The notes under the pieces: model-generated
What the model was told of the DNA's origin: nothing
Seen by the model: only the letters and a program-made list of their open reading frames with translations
Database searches by the model: none
Made by a program: the position numbers and the translations under genes
Shown: one piece after another, positions 12,000-23,219 of the stretch
How the letters are laid out: each line of letters begins with the position of its first letter
Numbering within the stretch: the stretch's first letter is position 1
DNA from: Pyrenochaeta sp. MPI-SDFR-AT-0127
Taxonomy: Eukaryota > Ascomycota > Dothideomycetes > Pleosporales > Cucurbitariaceae
Length of the DNA stretch: 64,000 nt
Reading direction: 5' to 3'
Assembly (NCBI GenBank): GCA_020747015.1
Contig: JAGTJM010000074.1
Span: 1-64,000, forward strand

Positions 12000-13586
12000 C
12001 TAAGTATACTCTAGGCCTTCTATAAGTTTCTGAGTTGCTTGGTCTTCTACTATAACTTGTTTACTAATCTGAAGTAGAATACCCTTAGCGAAACCCTTTA
12101 AGTACCAACATCCGCAAAACTCAGCCCGTTCAACTAAGGAGGCTGCCCAGTGTGCTAGTACCACGAGAGTGGCAGGGTTGCGACACGAAAGCATTTCGTG
12201 AAAACGATCTGGCACTTTAATCACCCATGTTGCCATATCTCTAAATGCTTCGCTGGCCTCGGTTGAAGCAGTACTAGTGGAACAATAATGAACCAATTTC
12301 GCAATCGCTGACAGTATCACCAACACGTCGCGAATATTGTCTGGTTTTCCCAATGCCTTTGCCATACGAGAAGGAAGCTCATTTAGACGATCGAGTATCA
12401 CAGAAAGCATGTTTTCATTATTGTTCGTTCTGAGAATTCTCGTTGCGTGAGCGAACATGTCGTCTTGTTCTTCGCCATTGTCTCCCAGCTCGGCGCTAGA
12501 GCGGGATGAGGGTTCAGAGACAATGAAACTTCGGATAGTGGTCATGATACACTGTAATTGATTCAAGGGCATGGAGTCGAAGATCATGCCTTGGTCAAGC
12601 AGTTCCTTGGTTAACACCCAGCGTGCACATTGTAAAATGTACATTATTTGCTTACTGGCCTGTGTAGCCTCCCTAGGGAGGTCGTCGTTAACCGCATCTT
12701 TACAGCCGACCGAAAATTGCGAAGATAGTTCGATCGCTCGATCAAAGTGGACTTTCTTGACGGTGTCATCATCGGCATACGCAGCCAAGTGATACGCAGA
12801 TATGGCTAATACGCCACACATGAGCCATCGCCACTGCAGGGCATGATGAACGATCTTCGGCTGCCAATACTGCGAATCTGGATGAGTAAACACAACGCTT
12901 GGAAGTGTGAGACTCGTCGAGGTGGTGAAATGATGGAAATATGCCAGTGTTTCTAAATTGAAGTTGGCTGGAGAGGTTTTGGAGGAATTCTGAGGAAGCA
13001 AGGGTAAAAGTCCTGCTGGTAGCACCGTTGTTATATCTACATCATGCGTCTGTTCGCCAAACTCTTCTTCAATATATCCTCCATCTTCATGCTTATCGTT
13101 ATCAGCATCTATGGAAGCTGATGGCTCTGCTTCAGTTAAGACCGCGGTGCCCGAGAAGGTGACCTCAAAATATCTGATTTTAGTCCCGCGAAAGAACGTC
13201 TGAAGATGCACCGGGCGGGCCAAGGAACCAGAATGAACAGATCCATCCAGTTCATGAAATTCGATCTGGTGGCGCCTGATACGCTTGGGACTAGCATAGA
13301 GAGTTCCACAGCCAGCTACAGTACAACGGAAGCCGGAAATGATGGGTAGAGTGTCGAATGGTGGGCATTCAGAAGAAGGTAGTGGCACGTGATGAGGCTC
13401 GAATAAGTCAAGTTGAGCGATAGAAGACAGTAGACGTTGTCGCTCATTCCGATAGATTTTATGCCGGAGCAAGTGGCTTTTCAACGCGCTCTTTTGGATA
13501 GCGTACTGGCACTCTCGACAAATGAGAACGTGGTGCGTTTCATCGTATTCGAGCAGATCCCGCGGACCTAATCTTATAGGTGTCAT
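12000..13586 (-). CDS. OrsD-like (DUF3505) C2H2 zinc-finger protein
   Basis: A single exon of 528 residues starts with an ATG at 13586. The N-terminal 115 residues carry two C2H2-like fingers: CRECQ...H-x3-H near residues 23-42 and C-x4-C...H-x4-H near 87-108. The first is part of the DUF3505/OrsD module (LICRECQYAIQKSALKSHL, RLLSSIAQLDL) found in fungal secondary-metabolite and mobile-region proteins. The rest, from FRGTKIRYFEV on, resembles the helical C-terminal half of fungal transcription regulators; no C6 zinc cluster is present. It may be a regulator, but its function is unknown. The stop codon lies at the edge of an AT-rich decayed tract, so the end may have been shaped by RIP leakage. 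Confidence 0.75.
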   Translation of the reverse strand: MTPIRLGPRDLLEYDETHHVLICRECQYAIQKSALKSHLLRHKIYRNERQRLLSSIAQLDLFEPHHVPLPSSECPPFDTLPIISGFRCTVAGCGTLYASPKRIRRHQIEFHELDGSVHSGSLARPVHLQTFFRGTKIRYFEVTFSGTAVLTEAEPSASIDADNDKHEDGGYIEEEFGEQTHDVDITTVLPAGLLPLLPQNSSKTSPANFNLETLAYFHHFTTSTSLTLPSVVFTHPDSQYWQPKIVHHALQWRWLMCGVLAISAYHLAAYADDDTVKKVHFDRAIELSSQFSVGCKDAVNDDLPREATQASKQIMYILQCARWVLTKELLDQGMIFDSMPLNQLQCIMTTIRSFIVSEPSSRSSAELGDNGEEQDDMFAHATRILRTNNNENMLSVILDRLNELPSRMAKALGKPDNIRDVLVILSAIAKLVHYCSTSTASTEASEAFRDMATWVIKVPDRFHEMLSCRNPATLVVLAHWAASLVERAEFCGCWYLKGFAKGILLQISKQVIVEDQATQKLIEGLEYT

Positions 13587-14319
13587 GGCTTTTTATCGTG
13601 ACAATTATCATTGTGTGTGCGTATGTGTTGTTTGCAGTTGGTGGTTTTGTCCATTTCACCGCTCAACATGTCGGATAAACGAAACTGCGCCCCGGTACCC
13701 GGTGTTTAGCGCTAAACTTGTTTCGTGGAAGAACGGCACATGCGGTTTCGCAAACGCTTGGAACAACAACTAAACGTCTGGATCCGCTTACACTTGCGTA
13801 GGAGCACATTAATCCTAGCTTGACCCAAGGCGCAACTTACCAGTCCAGTATCGGCATGAAAAATCCTCGCAGATGACTGTGCTTGCTCACTTTCCGGCAT
13901 GGTGTACTTCCGGTATTAGCGCAAATCACAACAAGTGGGTATCTCATATGTGGTTCTGCAACTGAGACTTAGCCCTAAAGTGACCCCTCCCACAGTCCCA
14001 TTGCGCATCGCAACCTGAGCCTCGACTGTTTTAAACTGATCCGTGACTAAGCTTTCCTGACGCCTGTAGCAGTGCAACAGGATCAGCCTTTAACTACCCT
14101 GAGCTTTGCCCTGAGCTCGGAGCGCTGCCTATAACAATGAAGCGGGGTCGGCCCATTTTTGGACCTCCCACTAGACCACCAGCTGAGTACATCTTTCATG
14201 CAATCGATACTAACATCGCACTTGGTCGATATCGTTTGAAGTTACAGCCACCAAAGTGGTGTTGACCTCTATCTAAGCCTCTTCCATTTGTTCTACAGCT
14301 TTAGCCAACAAAAGAGCGT
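13587..14319. other. Intergenic region
   Basis: This is the upstream region of the OrsD-like gene and the downstream region of the Smi1-like gene, both on the minus strand. No further gene, repeat or RNA is visible. Confidence 0.5.
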
Positions 14320-15729
14320 CTAGCCACGCCTCGCCCGTTTCGCCTTGCACTGGTACGCAAGACAGGGCCTACTGTAGCCGCCACCATCATCCGGCTTACC
14401 CGACGCCCTCACAGTCTCCTCCAACCAATGCCGGAACGTACCAACAGGTTTCGGGACATAATCCACCGTCTTCATCATCACCCATTCCAGTTCCTTAAAT
14501 GCCTTCATGGAGCCATACAGATCCTCAATTGCACGCGTCGTGTCGGCCTTGATCGCGTCGTCGATGTCATCACGTGCAAGTGCCTCTTCGTAGGCCGCGA
14601 CGGTCTTCTTTACGTCCGCGGGGTCCAAGAGGAGAAATTCTGGATCCTCACTTGTGACTCCGATCTCAATGAACCTTGTCGCGGACGGCCATTTCTCGAA
14701 GCTGTATGCGCGCTGTAACGGTGACGTGCCGTCCGAGTCTTCGACTAGTTTCAAGGTTGGATTGGGGTCAGCTGGGTAGAGGCTGCTGATGGCGACGTCC
14801 TTGGCGCTGCGTAAGGGTGCGGTGAGGTTGTGACCGTCGTAGACTGCTTTGAGGCCGTTGGACGCGAGGAGGAATTCTTTGTAGTCGTCTGGCATAGGAA
14901 ACATCTTGAGTCGCTTCTCGAGGTTTTCAATGTCTTTCTGTGTCGCGGGCTGGTGCAGATAGCTCTCTGGCGGGTCTTCACGCAGCTCTTTGTAGAGAGG
15001 CCTTGCGTTCTTCTCCGTGTTTTCTGCAAGTATCTCGAGTAGCTCCTTTATCGGCTTTCCTTCGTGGTCGGCCTTCTGTCGCCCGTTCTCGATTCGTGTG
15101 CGAACCGTTTCTAGCACGTCCTCTGCTATGGCCGACAATTCCGCGTCGTCCACGCCCAGCTGCTGCGCAACAGCGCCACTGGCGAGGAGGGGCCAGATTT
15201 TACGGTGCACTGTAAGGGCGCCGATGTAGTCGTCGAAGTGCTCTGCGATCTGCTCGAGCGCCTGTACTACTTTCTTATCTTGTTGCATCTCTTCGACCTC
15301 TGTCTTGCCTGATTGCTCGCATAGTTCAACGGCGATGGCGAGACAAAGAGCAGGATCTCGTTGATATCGTTCTTTCTCGCTGATGAGCTCATCGTACTTT
15401 TCCTCGTTCATTGGGCCCGATGGCGGAGGCTCGAGCTCCTTTAGCGCCTTCTTGCTTCGTGCCGATTTGGGAATGGTAGATGGCCAGTCGCCTGTATGGT
15501 TGAAGGCGAAATTCAAGGCCTCTATCTGTCTGAATCCATGCTCTGTACGGTTCTGCGAGAGGAGAAGATCTATGATTTGGGATGCGAAGTCGATTTTCCC
15601 TAGGACGGCGAGTTCCTCGGCTAGATGCCGGATTTTGTCGTAAATGAGAGGGAGGGATGAACTAAATAGGATCTCATCTTGATTAAAGTTGACCTTGTTG
15701 CTCATGTTGAAGTTTTTCGCGGTCGCCAT
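14320..15729 (-). CDS. Smi1/Knr4 (SUKH) family protein
   Basis: A single exon of 469 residues; the first ATG is at 15729. The SUKH/Knr4 domain begins near residue 270, where PATQKDIENLEKRLKMFPMP followed by DDYKEFLLASNGL is the typical alpha-helix and PxDY..FL...NG signature. The N-terminal 260 residues are helical and charged, without a recognised domain. The Saccharomyces relative links cell-wall synthesis to stress signalling; this long fungal version is only a family-level match. No internal stop or splice site is needed. A basic tail ends the protein. Confidence 0.8.
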   Translation of the reverse strand: MATAKNFNMSNKVNFNQDEILFSSSLPLIYDKIRHLAEELAVLGKIDFASQIIDLLLSQNRTEHGFRQIEALNFAFNHTGDWPSTIPKSARSKKALKELEPPPSGPMNEEKYDELISEKERYQRDPALCLAIAVELCEQSGKTEVEEMQQDKKVVQALEQIAEHFDDYIGALTVHRKIWPLLASGAVAQQLGVDDAELSAIAEDVLETVRTRIENGRQKADHEGKPIKELLEILAENTEKNARPLYKELREDPPESYLHQPATQKDIENLEKRLKMFPMPDDYKEFLLASNGLKAVYDGHNLTAPLRSAKDVAISSLYPADPNPTLKLVEDSDGTSPLQRAYSFEKWPSATRFIEIGVTSEDPEFLLLDPADVKKTVAAYEEALARDDIDDAIKADTTRAIEDLYGSMKAFKELEWVMMKTVDYVPKPVGTFRHWLEETVRASGKPDDGGGYSRPCLAYQCKAKRARRG

Positions 15730-16982
15730 ATGTAAGAAATGTGGTCGCAAAAGTCGGAAAGTTGACCTGGTAACTAGGAGAAGCGTTGTGGTTTATACTC
15801 AGGTCTCACCTGTGGCTTGGCATGCTCTGACGTCATTGCCAGGTGTTGTCAGCCCCTTTCACGCAGAGCAACAGAATCTATTCTTACATCCATCTCGTCC
15901 GCATGCGAGACAAGTGATCGACGGATAAGACATGGAGACTACTTGTCACCAATTGGAACCGTCGTAATCTCCGATTAACACTAGGACATCGTCACACCTT
16001 TAGCGGCCTATTAATATCCACCGGGCGGGTGTAAAGAGGTGAAGAGCTTGTTCTGAGTCTGTGGCTGTGGAAACAGCCTGACGTGTTTTGTACCTTTCTG
16101 ACATCCTCCTCGCGTCGCGAAGCGCAGGGCTTAGGCACATCCCTGCATCGCAGCAATCAGGAGACCGGTCGCAGATCATCGTTGGGGCCAAACGCTCACG
16201 TTCGTTGGGACATCGTATCTCTCGCCCTAGTAACCTGGGTGCCACAGTAAAGATTATGTAATGGGAAATACGGTAACGAGGTACCTATGGTAGCTTAAGA
16301 AACGTATGGACGATAGGTAGCAACGTGGGCACAACATGGTTCCGAAAGGTTTCCCCAGTTTTCGCCCAACTTATCGAAACTCGCCCAGATATTACCCGAG
16401 CAGTTACCGGTACCTACATGTTACTGCGTCACTAAATTCCCTGTGGCAAATCTTAGACATGTTCGCTTGCCTTCGGTCTCCGAACAGGCTACAGCCACTA
16501 CATGAAAGTCAGATCATACCTTTCTAGTACCCAAGTTTACAGAATGCACGCGCTGAACCTCTGAACAGTAGGTCAGGGTCCAGAAAACAGGTACAGGTGC
16601 GCAGTCACCCCTTACCACAAAGTCACTTCATGAGACATCATGTGAAGCCTATTGCAATCCTGTGCGCTACATTCGTCAAATTCGACATGCATCTCACCTA
16701 TCATGCTTCTTCTATTCCACTATTCGTGCAAGAAAGTTACAAAGAGAGTATGACGAGATTAATATTAAGAACTTCGTCTGCTTAGTGTAGACATTGCATT
16801 TGGCATAGTGAACGACGCAATGATATGTGTAAAGATTTATGTTTGACTGATCTATTCCGAGAAAGCACTACAATACATCGCGCTTACCGCAAGTAGAAGA
16901 CAAGACATGTCTAAATAAGGGAGAGAGATACTGTAACCAAGCATATATGCGCACACCCTAGTGAAAGCCACCCGTCTCTCGC
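15730..16982. other. Intergenic region
   Basis: Between the Smi1-like gene and the secreted protein gene I see only short overlapping frames and no repeat. The section near 15730-15900 is the presumable promoter of the Smi1-like gene. Confidence 0.5.
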
Positions 16983-17628
16983 TCAGGAAAAGTCAGACTC
17001 GTCCTTGCAACCAGCACCAATTGACATACAGTAGGACAAGCAAACGCCCCTGAGGTTGACCGTGTTGTACTTGCCTGAGATGCCGTTGGTGTCGCATGTC
17101 GACTTGACTACGAGAAGTTAGCATGATTGCTCGAGAGAAAAAGGCCCAAGACCTAGGATGCGGTAGTCGCTTACTCTTATCAGCTCGCTCAATCAAATCG
17201 TTCTTCGTGAGGCCGGCCACCGCCTTTGTCCACTTGATGCAGCATCCAGTCTTTCCAGTACCGTCATTCTTCCAGCAGATCTGTTGGGCCCCTGCGACCA
17301 GTACCGTATCTTTGTTTCCGTAGAGGTCATTGACAAGCTCATCGCAGACCGAGTTGGTACCGCCGTTTTTCTTGCCGTCACATTCGGGGCTGTCGAGGGC
17401 GGTTACGTGGCAGGTTGGAGGAGGGCATTTTGGCTGAAACCATCCTCCGCAGTCCTTTCGCGGAGCTAGGGACCTCTTGACTTCTCCATATTGGACGATG
17501 GAACCACCTTCGCGCTTCTCGGACTTCAGCTCATAGACGCTAGCCTCATCGGATCCAGCGGTAGGAGAAGCCATCAAGCCGGTAGCCATGAGGCTGGCCA
17601 TGAGGAGAGTGACAGTTGAGAATTGCAT
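16983..17628 (-). CDS. Small secreted cysteine-rich protein (effector candidate)
   Basis: Two exons, 17175-17628 and 16983-17107, give 192 residues. The 67-nt intron has GTAAGC and TAG ends; reading through it would wreck the cysteine pattern. Residues 1-20 form a clear signal peptide (MQFSTVTLLMASLMATGLMA). A KR dibasic site near residue 50 may mark a propeptide. The mature part has 12 cysteines, including a CC pair near residue 128, and ends in CMSIGAGCKDESDFS. No family is recognised. Secretion and even cysteine number suggest a disulfide-stabilised extracellular protein. A role as an effector is a guess from these features. Confidence 0.75.
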
Positions 17629-18079
17629 TGTGAAGCTGGTATTTGGCTCTGTAGAAAGTAGAGGCTTGTTGAGTGGTATTGGAAGGCAGAGAAATGTTGA
17701 AGTTGGTTGAGTTGATTGACTGAAGTAGTTGTTGAATGTGGTTTGGTTGTTGTGATGAGACTTGAAGAGACGGCAACTCTTGACCTTTTATCTTCTCATA
17801 TCTGCCCCAAGTGCTTGTGGTGAGAATGAAACTTGCTATGCACACCCGGGAAACAAGTTTTTCCAAGTCTTCATTGTCATTCGCCAGTATGCGTTCAGGT
17901 GTCCCACCCCAACTTTGCACAGCCTGTGGGTATCCCGCCGAAGCCTTCATTGTCATTGCAGTATTGTATTCCCACTTCCAGCCCGACTATGCACAGCCTT
18001 GGGATACGCTGCCACGAGTTTTTGTTGTCGGTCGTTGCCCAAGAGCCATGCACAAACTGAAACACGCCCGGGGCGGGTT
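17629..18079. promoter_or_regulatory. Upstream region of the secreted cysteine-rich gene
   Basis: Pyrimidine-rich leader sequence lies just upstream of the ATG. Short imperfect repeats of a CTTCATTGTCATT string occur near 17869 and 17946. No specific factor site is recognisable. Confidence 0.35.
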
Positions 18080-18308
18080 CACGGGATCTACAGTTTCACA
18101 GCTATACATATATAATAAGCCTTGCTTATTCGGCTAATAGCTATATACGTAGACTTACACAAACTATAGTTCGCGTAGAGGATGCAGACCCATGCTTAAT
18201 ATCTTCCGTGCACTAAGGCCTCATAGTACGCCTAAATAATGCAAAATCCTCTAAGGCTGTGTCGTCTCTTCTGCATGACATACCTGGGGCCAAGACTAGT
18301 TGATTTCC
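18080..18308 (+). repeat. Tandem duplication, copy 1 (about 229 bp)
   Basis: It starts CACGGGATCTACAGTTTCAC and recurs at 18351. It holds an internal inverted-repeat segment around the TAATAAGC...GCTTATT string. It has no coding potential. Confidence 0.9.
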
Positions 18309-18350
18309 TGGGGCGGGTGCCGGTACCAGTAGTGCCCTACATTTGCCGAT

Positions 18351-18580
18351 CACGGGATCTACAGTTTCACAGCTATACATATATAATAAGCTTCGCTTAT
18401 TCGGCTAATAGCTATATACGTAGACTTACACAAACTATAGTTCGCGTAGAGGATGTAGATCTATACTTAATACCTTCCGTGTACTAAGGCCTTACAGGAC
18501 GCCTAAACAATGCAAAATCCTCTAAGGCTGTGTAGCCTCTTCTGCGTGACGTACCTGGGGCCAAGACCAATTGATTTCCC
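18351..18580 (+). repeat. Tandem duplication, copy 2, differing mainly by transitions
   Basis: It matches 18080-18308 almost throughout. In the stretch near 18451-18470, several C residues of copy 1 are T and one G is A. Such a transition-only pattern is expected from RIP. A third fragment, a 28-bp block beginning near 18612 (CAATGCAAAATCC), repeats the distal part of the unit. Confidence 0.88.
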
Positions 18581-18967
18581 GAGACTTTACGACATCAAGA
18601 TAGATTTTTGAACAATGCAAAATCCTTCATGGCTGTGAAGCTCGTCCCTGCTTCAAAGTCCAACCGGTCTTCGGACACTTTCTGGGTTCATCAGGATTCC
18701 CTTGGATTCCAACGGGCAGGCTGTTTTTGAAACCCACGGATTGGCATTGTCGCATACGGCACCTTGAAAGATGCCAATTGCTTAGATTAGGTGATAGGGG
18801 GCGTTCTCTTGAGAATATATATAATGCGAGGACCCTTTGCATCAACTTGGTCACCATCCCAATCATCCATTTATTCTCAGTACAACTTACGAGACCCTGT
18901 TACACCACACCTCTTCCTGCCAGCTTAATTCAATCCAACCTCTCTCGTAGACTAGACACGTCACAAG

Positions 18968-20160
18968 ATGCTCACCCTCAAGACTTGCGCCGTCATCTTG
19001 TCTCTCACTTCGTCCATAACGATTGCTGCACCAGTCAACGATGTGTCTCCGAACCCTCTCGCCAAGCGAGTAGAACCTAAGTCCGGCCCCGGGTCCAAAG
19101 GTCAACCAAAGAATCTTCAGATCAGTATTGACGGCTGGAGGGATCTCGCCGAGATTAATTGCTACATCATGCTTTGTATCCTCGGCACTGATATCTTGTA
19201 AGTCTCCCACCCGAGGAAAGGAGTCTTACCGATTAGCTTACGACAAACTCGACAGTCAGCGGGGACCCAACTCAGCTTTTGGCGAGCAGGAGTATTCAAA
19301 AGCCGGGGCAAAAAACCAGCCATTCCACGACGATGGAATTAAAAAATATGGTACCACGCGGGCTAGCAAGGACACCGTCAGCCCAGAAGACTTCCCCTGG
19401 AGAAGTGTCAGAGTGCCGGATGGTCAACACAGATATCTCACAGCCGGTCCATTCCCTCAACAAAGTGGTCAGTTGGCAACGGCGTTTTGCCCGTGAGGGT
19501 GCGATTTCCGCTGACACCAATCTAGTGCAAGGAGGATGTATAGAAGCAGCATATGAAGGAAAGCAGGGTGGTGACATTATTGGCTTCGACGAGTGGTTCG
19601 AAGTCAATCTTCTCGCCGAGTACGAAGCAAATCTGACCCTCATTGCCACGCAATTCCCACTGACACGTTCCAGGCAAGCACCTTTTGGGCCGATGTGCAC
19701 GGCGTGGTTAGCGAAGGACTACAGTGTGTGCGGCAAGGACAAGAAACTCGACGTTCTGGGGCAAGTTGGCATCATCCTTGCGAGTTTGGTATATTATTAC
19801 GCCTCGGGCACGTACTACCACGCAACGCAGAAGGGTCGCAAGCGTAGTCTGGACTCGGTCAAGTGGGATGTCGACCCGAACACGCTCGAATGGCCAGAGA
19901 TTCCAGCCGACGCTAAGGAGGTGAAGCGCGCAATTGTCGTGCTTGACGACGCTGGCAATGAGCTCGCCCGCACGGAAACGCGTTCGATCGTGAAGTTCGA
20001 CGAGGCTGGCAACGTACTTTCCGGGGACAAGGCCAAGGCCTTCAAGCGTGGGGCGGTGGAACTCGATGAGGCTGGCAATGTACTTTCCATGGACAAGCTC
20101 AGGCGTGCAGTGCTGGAGCTCGACGCAGATGGCAACGAGCTCTCCGGCTCCAAGGAGTGA
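18968..20160 (+). CDS. Secreted NucA/NucB-like nuclease with dibasic-bounded C-terminal repeats
   Basis: Three exons (18968-19197, 19256-19467, 19526-20160) give 358 residues, and the splice phases close exactly. Residues 1-20 are a signal peptide, followed by a Kex2-like AKR site near residue 34. The middle part has SPEDFPWRSVRVPDGQ and FPQQSVQGG, resembling the active-site region of the NucA/NucB deoxyribonuclease family (EYPFAST...G...QG). Catalysis cannot be confirmed. The tail, residues 255-358, contains four related acidic repeats of the type V-x-[LF]-D-x-[AD]-G-N-x-L at about 283, 301, 323 and 342. Three follow KR or RR (281-282, 321-322, 340-341); the one at 301 follows TR. This is how fungal Kex2-processed repeat precursors are built. 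Whether peptides are released is unknown. Confidence 0.68.
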
Positions 20161-21030
20161 GGAGTTCTCGGAGGCACTAGGAGATTCAATGTTTGTAGTC
20201 TAGCAGGATGGTTAGATCGGCGCAAATCGTGTTGAGAAATTTGTCTGAAATGTATTCACTAGTTACTTTCATAGCAAGCAGATTCTTCTTGTGTGAAACG
20301 AGCGATCTTGGTGCCTTTCAGCCTTGCCAACAGCCTTTCATAGCCTTTTTTTAAGGCTACCTCTTTATTCTGAATTCAGGCCCTTATATTATAATACTAT
20401 TTGAGTTCTACCAATTCGCGATTAAGTTTATAAATGTAGGGATAAGTGAAGGATAGTATCTGCCCTAATTACCTAGCGTAAGCTCGACCTAAGCATCCTG
20501 AGGTGCGGCGGTGCAGGCTGATCGAAGGGTGAGCAGATCGCGACACGGACGTTATTTTGCTTACAAATGAACTATACGGCGCTAACCAGATGAGGAAGTC
20601 CTGGTCGCTCAGTTTTTACCGACTACTCGCCGAGGAACCGCATATTGGAATCTACGCGGCTACTGTGGCATAGCGCATTTGCCTCAGAGTCGATCAGGGT
20701 TGGGTCTTGCTGGCTAAAGAGCTTTCTAACTGCGTCCGGAAGTTCAGCTTCAATTGTAATGGGCCTTCTCGCAGTCTTTCAATTCCGCTTCCTGTCATAT
20801 CCTTAATGCTTTGAAATCTTATTCGCAAAACTACATCGATGGTTGGTACTGATTTACAACCATGAGGTCGCTTCTCGCTCACGTGAAATGCCCGCGCGGC
20901 AATACTTAAATCACTTGGTATCTACACAATCGAGTTTTTCATCGACATTCACGCCAGAAAACCAGCCGTTACTAGTCACGATTTTGAATGCTTCATTCTC
21001 CATATCTTTCCAATCAAACAAATTGATACA
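20161..21030. other. Intergenic region / upstream of dehydrogenase
   Basis: No gene is visible. The stretch 20370-20470 is locally AT-rich. A pyrimidine-rich leader precedes the ATG at 21031. Confidence 0.45.
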
Positions 21031-22145
21031 ATGCCAGCCCCTAAAAATCAAGCCGCATACCTGACCAAAGCCGGCACTCATCTAGAGGTGAGCGACGCGC
21101 CCATGCCCGCAGCCGGGCGTGGTGAGATAATAGTAAAAAATGCTGCGGTCGCCATCAACCCGCTTGACTGGCACATGCTCGATCAAGGTGTCTTCATCCA
21201 GCAGTGGCCAGCCATCTTTGGCTGTGATGTTGCTGGTGAGGTCTATGAAGTGGGCCCGGATGTCAACCGTTTCAAGAAAGGAGACCGCATCATCGGGTAA
21301 TTCAACACTCCCCTTTGTTCTCCAAAGCTCGGTGTTGTACTGACTGCCTTTTCTATTACAGTCACACTGTCAACTTGATCAGTGGACGTCCACAGGATGG
21401 AGCATACCAACTATACACCGTGCTATCCGATACCAAAGCGGCCATTCTTCCCGACGATATCTCTTTTACTGATGGCGTTGTGGTTCCTTTGGCCTTGGAG
21501 GCAGCGGTCTGCGCACTCTCTCTCAAAGAACCTAGCGTGGTTATGCCCGGTGTCTCCACCCCGGCCCTAGGCCTGCCATACCCTACCCTTGAGGCCGTAA
21601 AGTCTGCCAACAAGACACTCGTGGTGTTTGGTGCTTCATCTTCTATAGGATTGATGACTACCCAGCTGGCTACGGCTGCTGGTGTTGACGTTATTGCAAT
21701 CGCAGGTGCACATAACTTTGAACTCGTCAAAGATAGTGGCGCAGCCGAAATATTCGACCACAAGGATGCTGCAGTCGTCAAGAAAGTTGTTGAGGCGGTT
21801 CAAAAATCTGGGAATGAGTTTGTAGGCATCTTCGATTCCATCTCTATTCAGGATACTTTCGACATTGACCTAGCTATACTTGCTCAACTCGGAGGAGGCC
21901 ACCTCGCACTCTCTCACCCTCCTGTTGGCGCAGTCCCCGACAACGTCAAAGCTGGTATGATCTTTGCCGTCAATGATATCGCTACACCCATATGGCAGGG
22001 TTATGTAACCCAGGCTTTGGAGGCTGGAAAGCTCAAGTGCCTTCCACCGCCTACTATCCTTGGTAGGGGTTTGAAGCAAATTCAAGAGGGTCTGTTGAGG
22101 TCAAAGGCTGGTATCAGTGGAACAAAGCTGGTCGTAGAGTTGTAG
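21031..22145 (+). CDS. Zinc-binding-type (MDR) dehydrogenase, trans-enoyl reductase-like
   Basis: Two exons, 21031-21296 and 21362-22145, encode 349 residues; the 65-nt intron falls within the GGT codon of IIGH. The GroES-like fold occupies residues 1-140 (INPLDWHMLDQG, FGCDVAGEVYEVG, FKKGDRIIG). The Rossmann NADPH-binding part starts near 195 with LVVFGASSSIGLMTTQLA. No catalytic zinc cysteines are seen, as is usual for the quinone/enoyl-reductase branch of the superfamily. Relatives act as stand-alone enoyl reductases beside polyketide synthases (the LovC/ToxD type), but no synthase lies here. The physiological substrate is unknown. Confidence 0.85.
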
Positions 22146-23219
22146 CATATTTCTATGATTACATTGACATAGCAAAGCCATGACACACTTTGTCGCGCAA
22201 GTTGTGACGCAGATAGGCTTCGACTGTTGACTGGCGGCTATTCACAGTAAATCGACGCTGCATTGGAACCTACACCCCCGCAACTGATGACAGGGGCCAC
22301 ACGTAATAGAACTGTCCATAAATTATGCTTCTTCATTGTCTTTATCTGGTTAGATTCAAGTGCGGGGATCTTAGGATTGAGCACTACATGGCTTGCTATT
22401 GGTGATCTGCCCCCGTGTTCGATCATTGCGAGTACCTCAAGGAAGCTAATAACACCTGCGCCTGACCCACTAAATTGCTTAGCATATGTTGAAAGTATAT
22501 GATAAACTACTGTTATAGCTCTTATGAGTCTATGTAGTATGTATTACTAACCTCCATTTCAGTGTAGGTACGTTAGTGTTCTTAGTGGCTAGCTATATTA
22601 CTATACTATCCCTATTACCTTGCATGCTCTATTGCTCTACATACCCTATCACCACGGCTACTCTATCAATCCGACTAGTCTGTTTCTCTGTTTACTTTGC
22701 TGCTGCTGCTCTGCTTGTGCGGCCTATGCGGCTAGTGGCGGCTGTAGCTACGCTAGAGGACCCGCCACCGCAACGTGAATGACACTAGATAATTAACCCT
22801 ACAGGGGATGGGCTTCGCTAGACGTGCTGCATGCACTGCCACATCATGGAACAGCCACCACCAATATTAGTCCAGCGATCAATTCCCTGCTTCAGGCTGC
22901 ATTAGGCTGAGTATTTGTAGTGACTCAAGTTCAACCTATCCGTTGATTAGGCAGGCACGCTCAACGACCAGCCTGTCGATTTACTTTAGGACTTTCTTTT
23001 GCCATCCGGTGATCGTTCGTAAGCGAAACCGGTGAGCCACAGGCGAGATACACACTATTAAATGCGGCATCCTGTACAGAACTTGTTCTCTCATCTCCTC
23101 GACTCTTTCGCAGTTTTCTGGTAACCCTAGTTACTGCTCAAGTAGCTTATCGTTACTTAGTTCTGGTGCACAATAGTCATACCTCAATCTTTGCAGAAAT
23201 AATACTACTTTCTATTCCA
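22146..23219. other. Intergenic region, possible old repeat remnant
   Basis: No gene is supported. The segment 22480-22800 has uneven composition and short CTG runs, and could be a repeat remnant I cannot place. Confidence 0.4.

Noticed and set aside
17762..18137. Plus-strand frames of 75-117 codons upstream of the secreted gene
   Set aside because: Antisense to its promoter, partly inside the tandem duplication, and without a domain.
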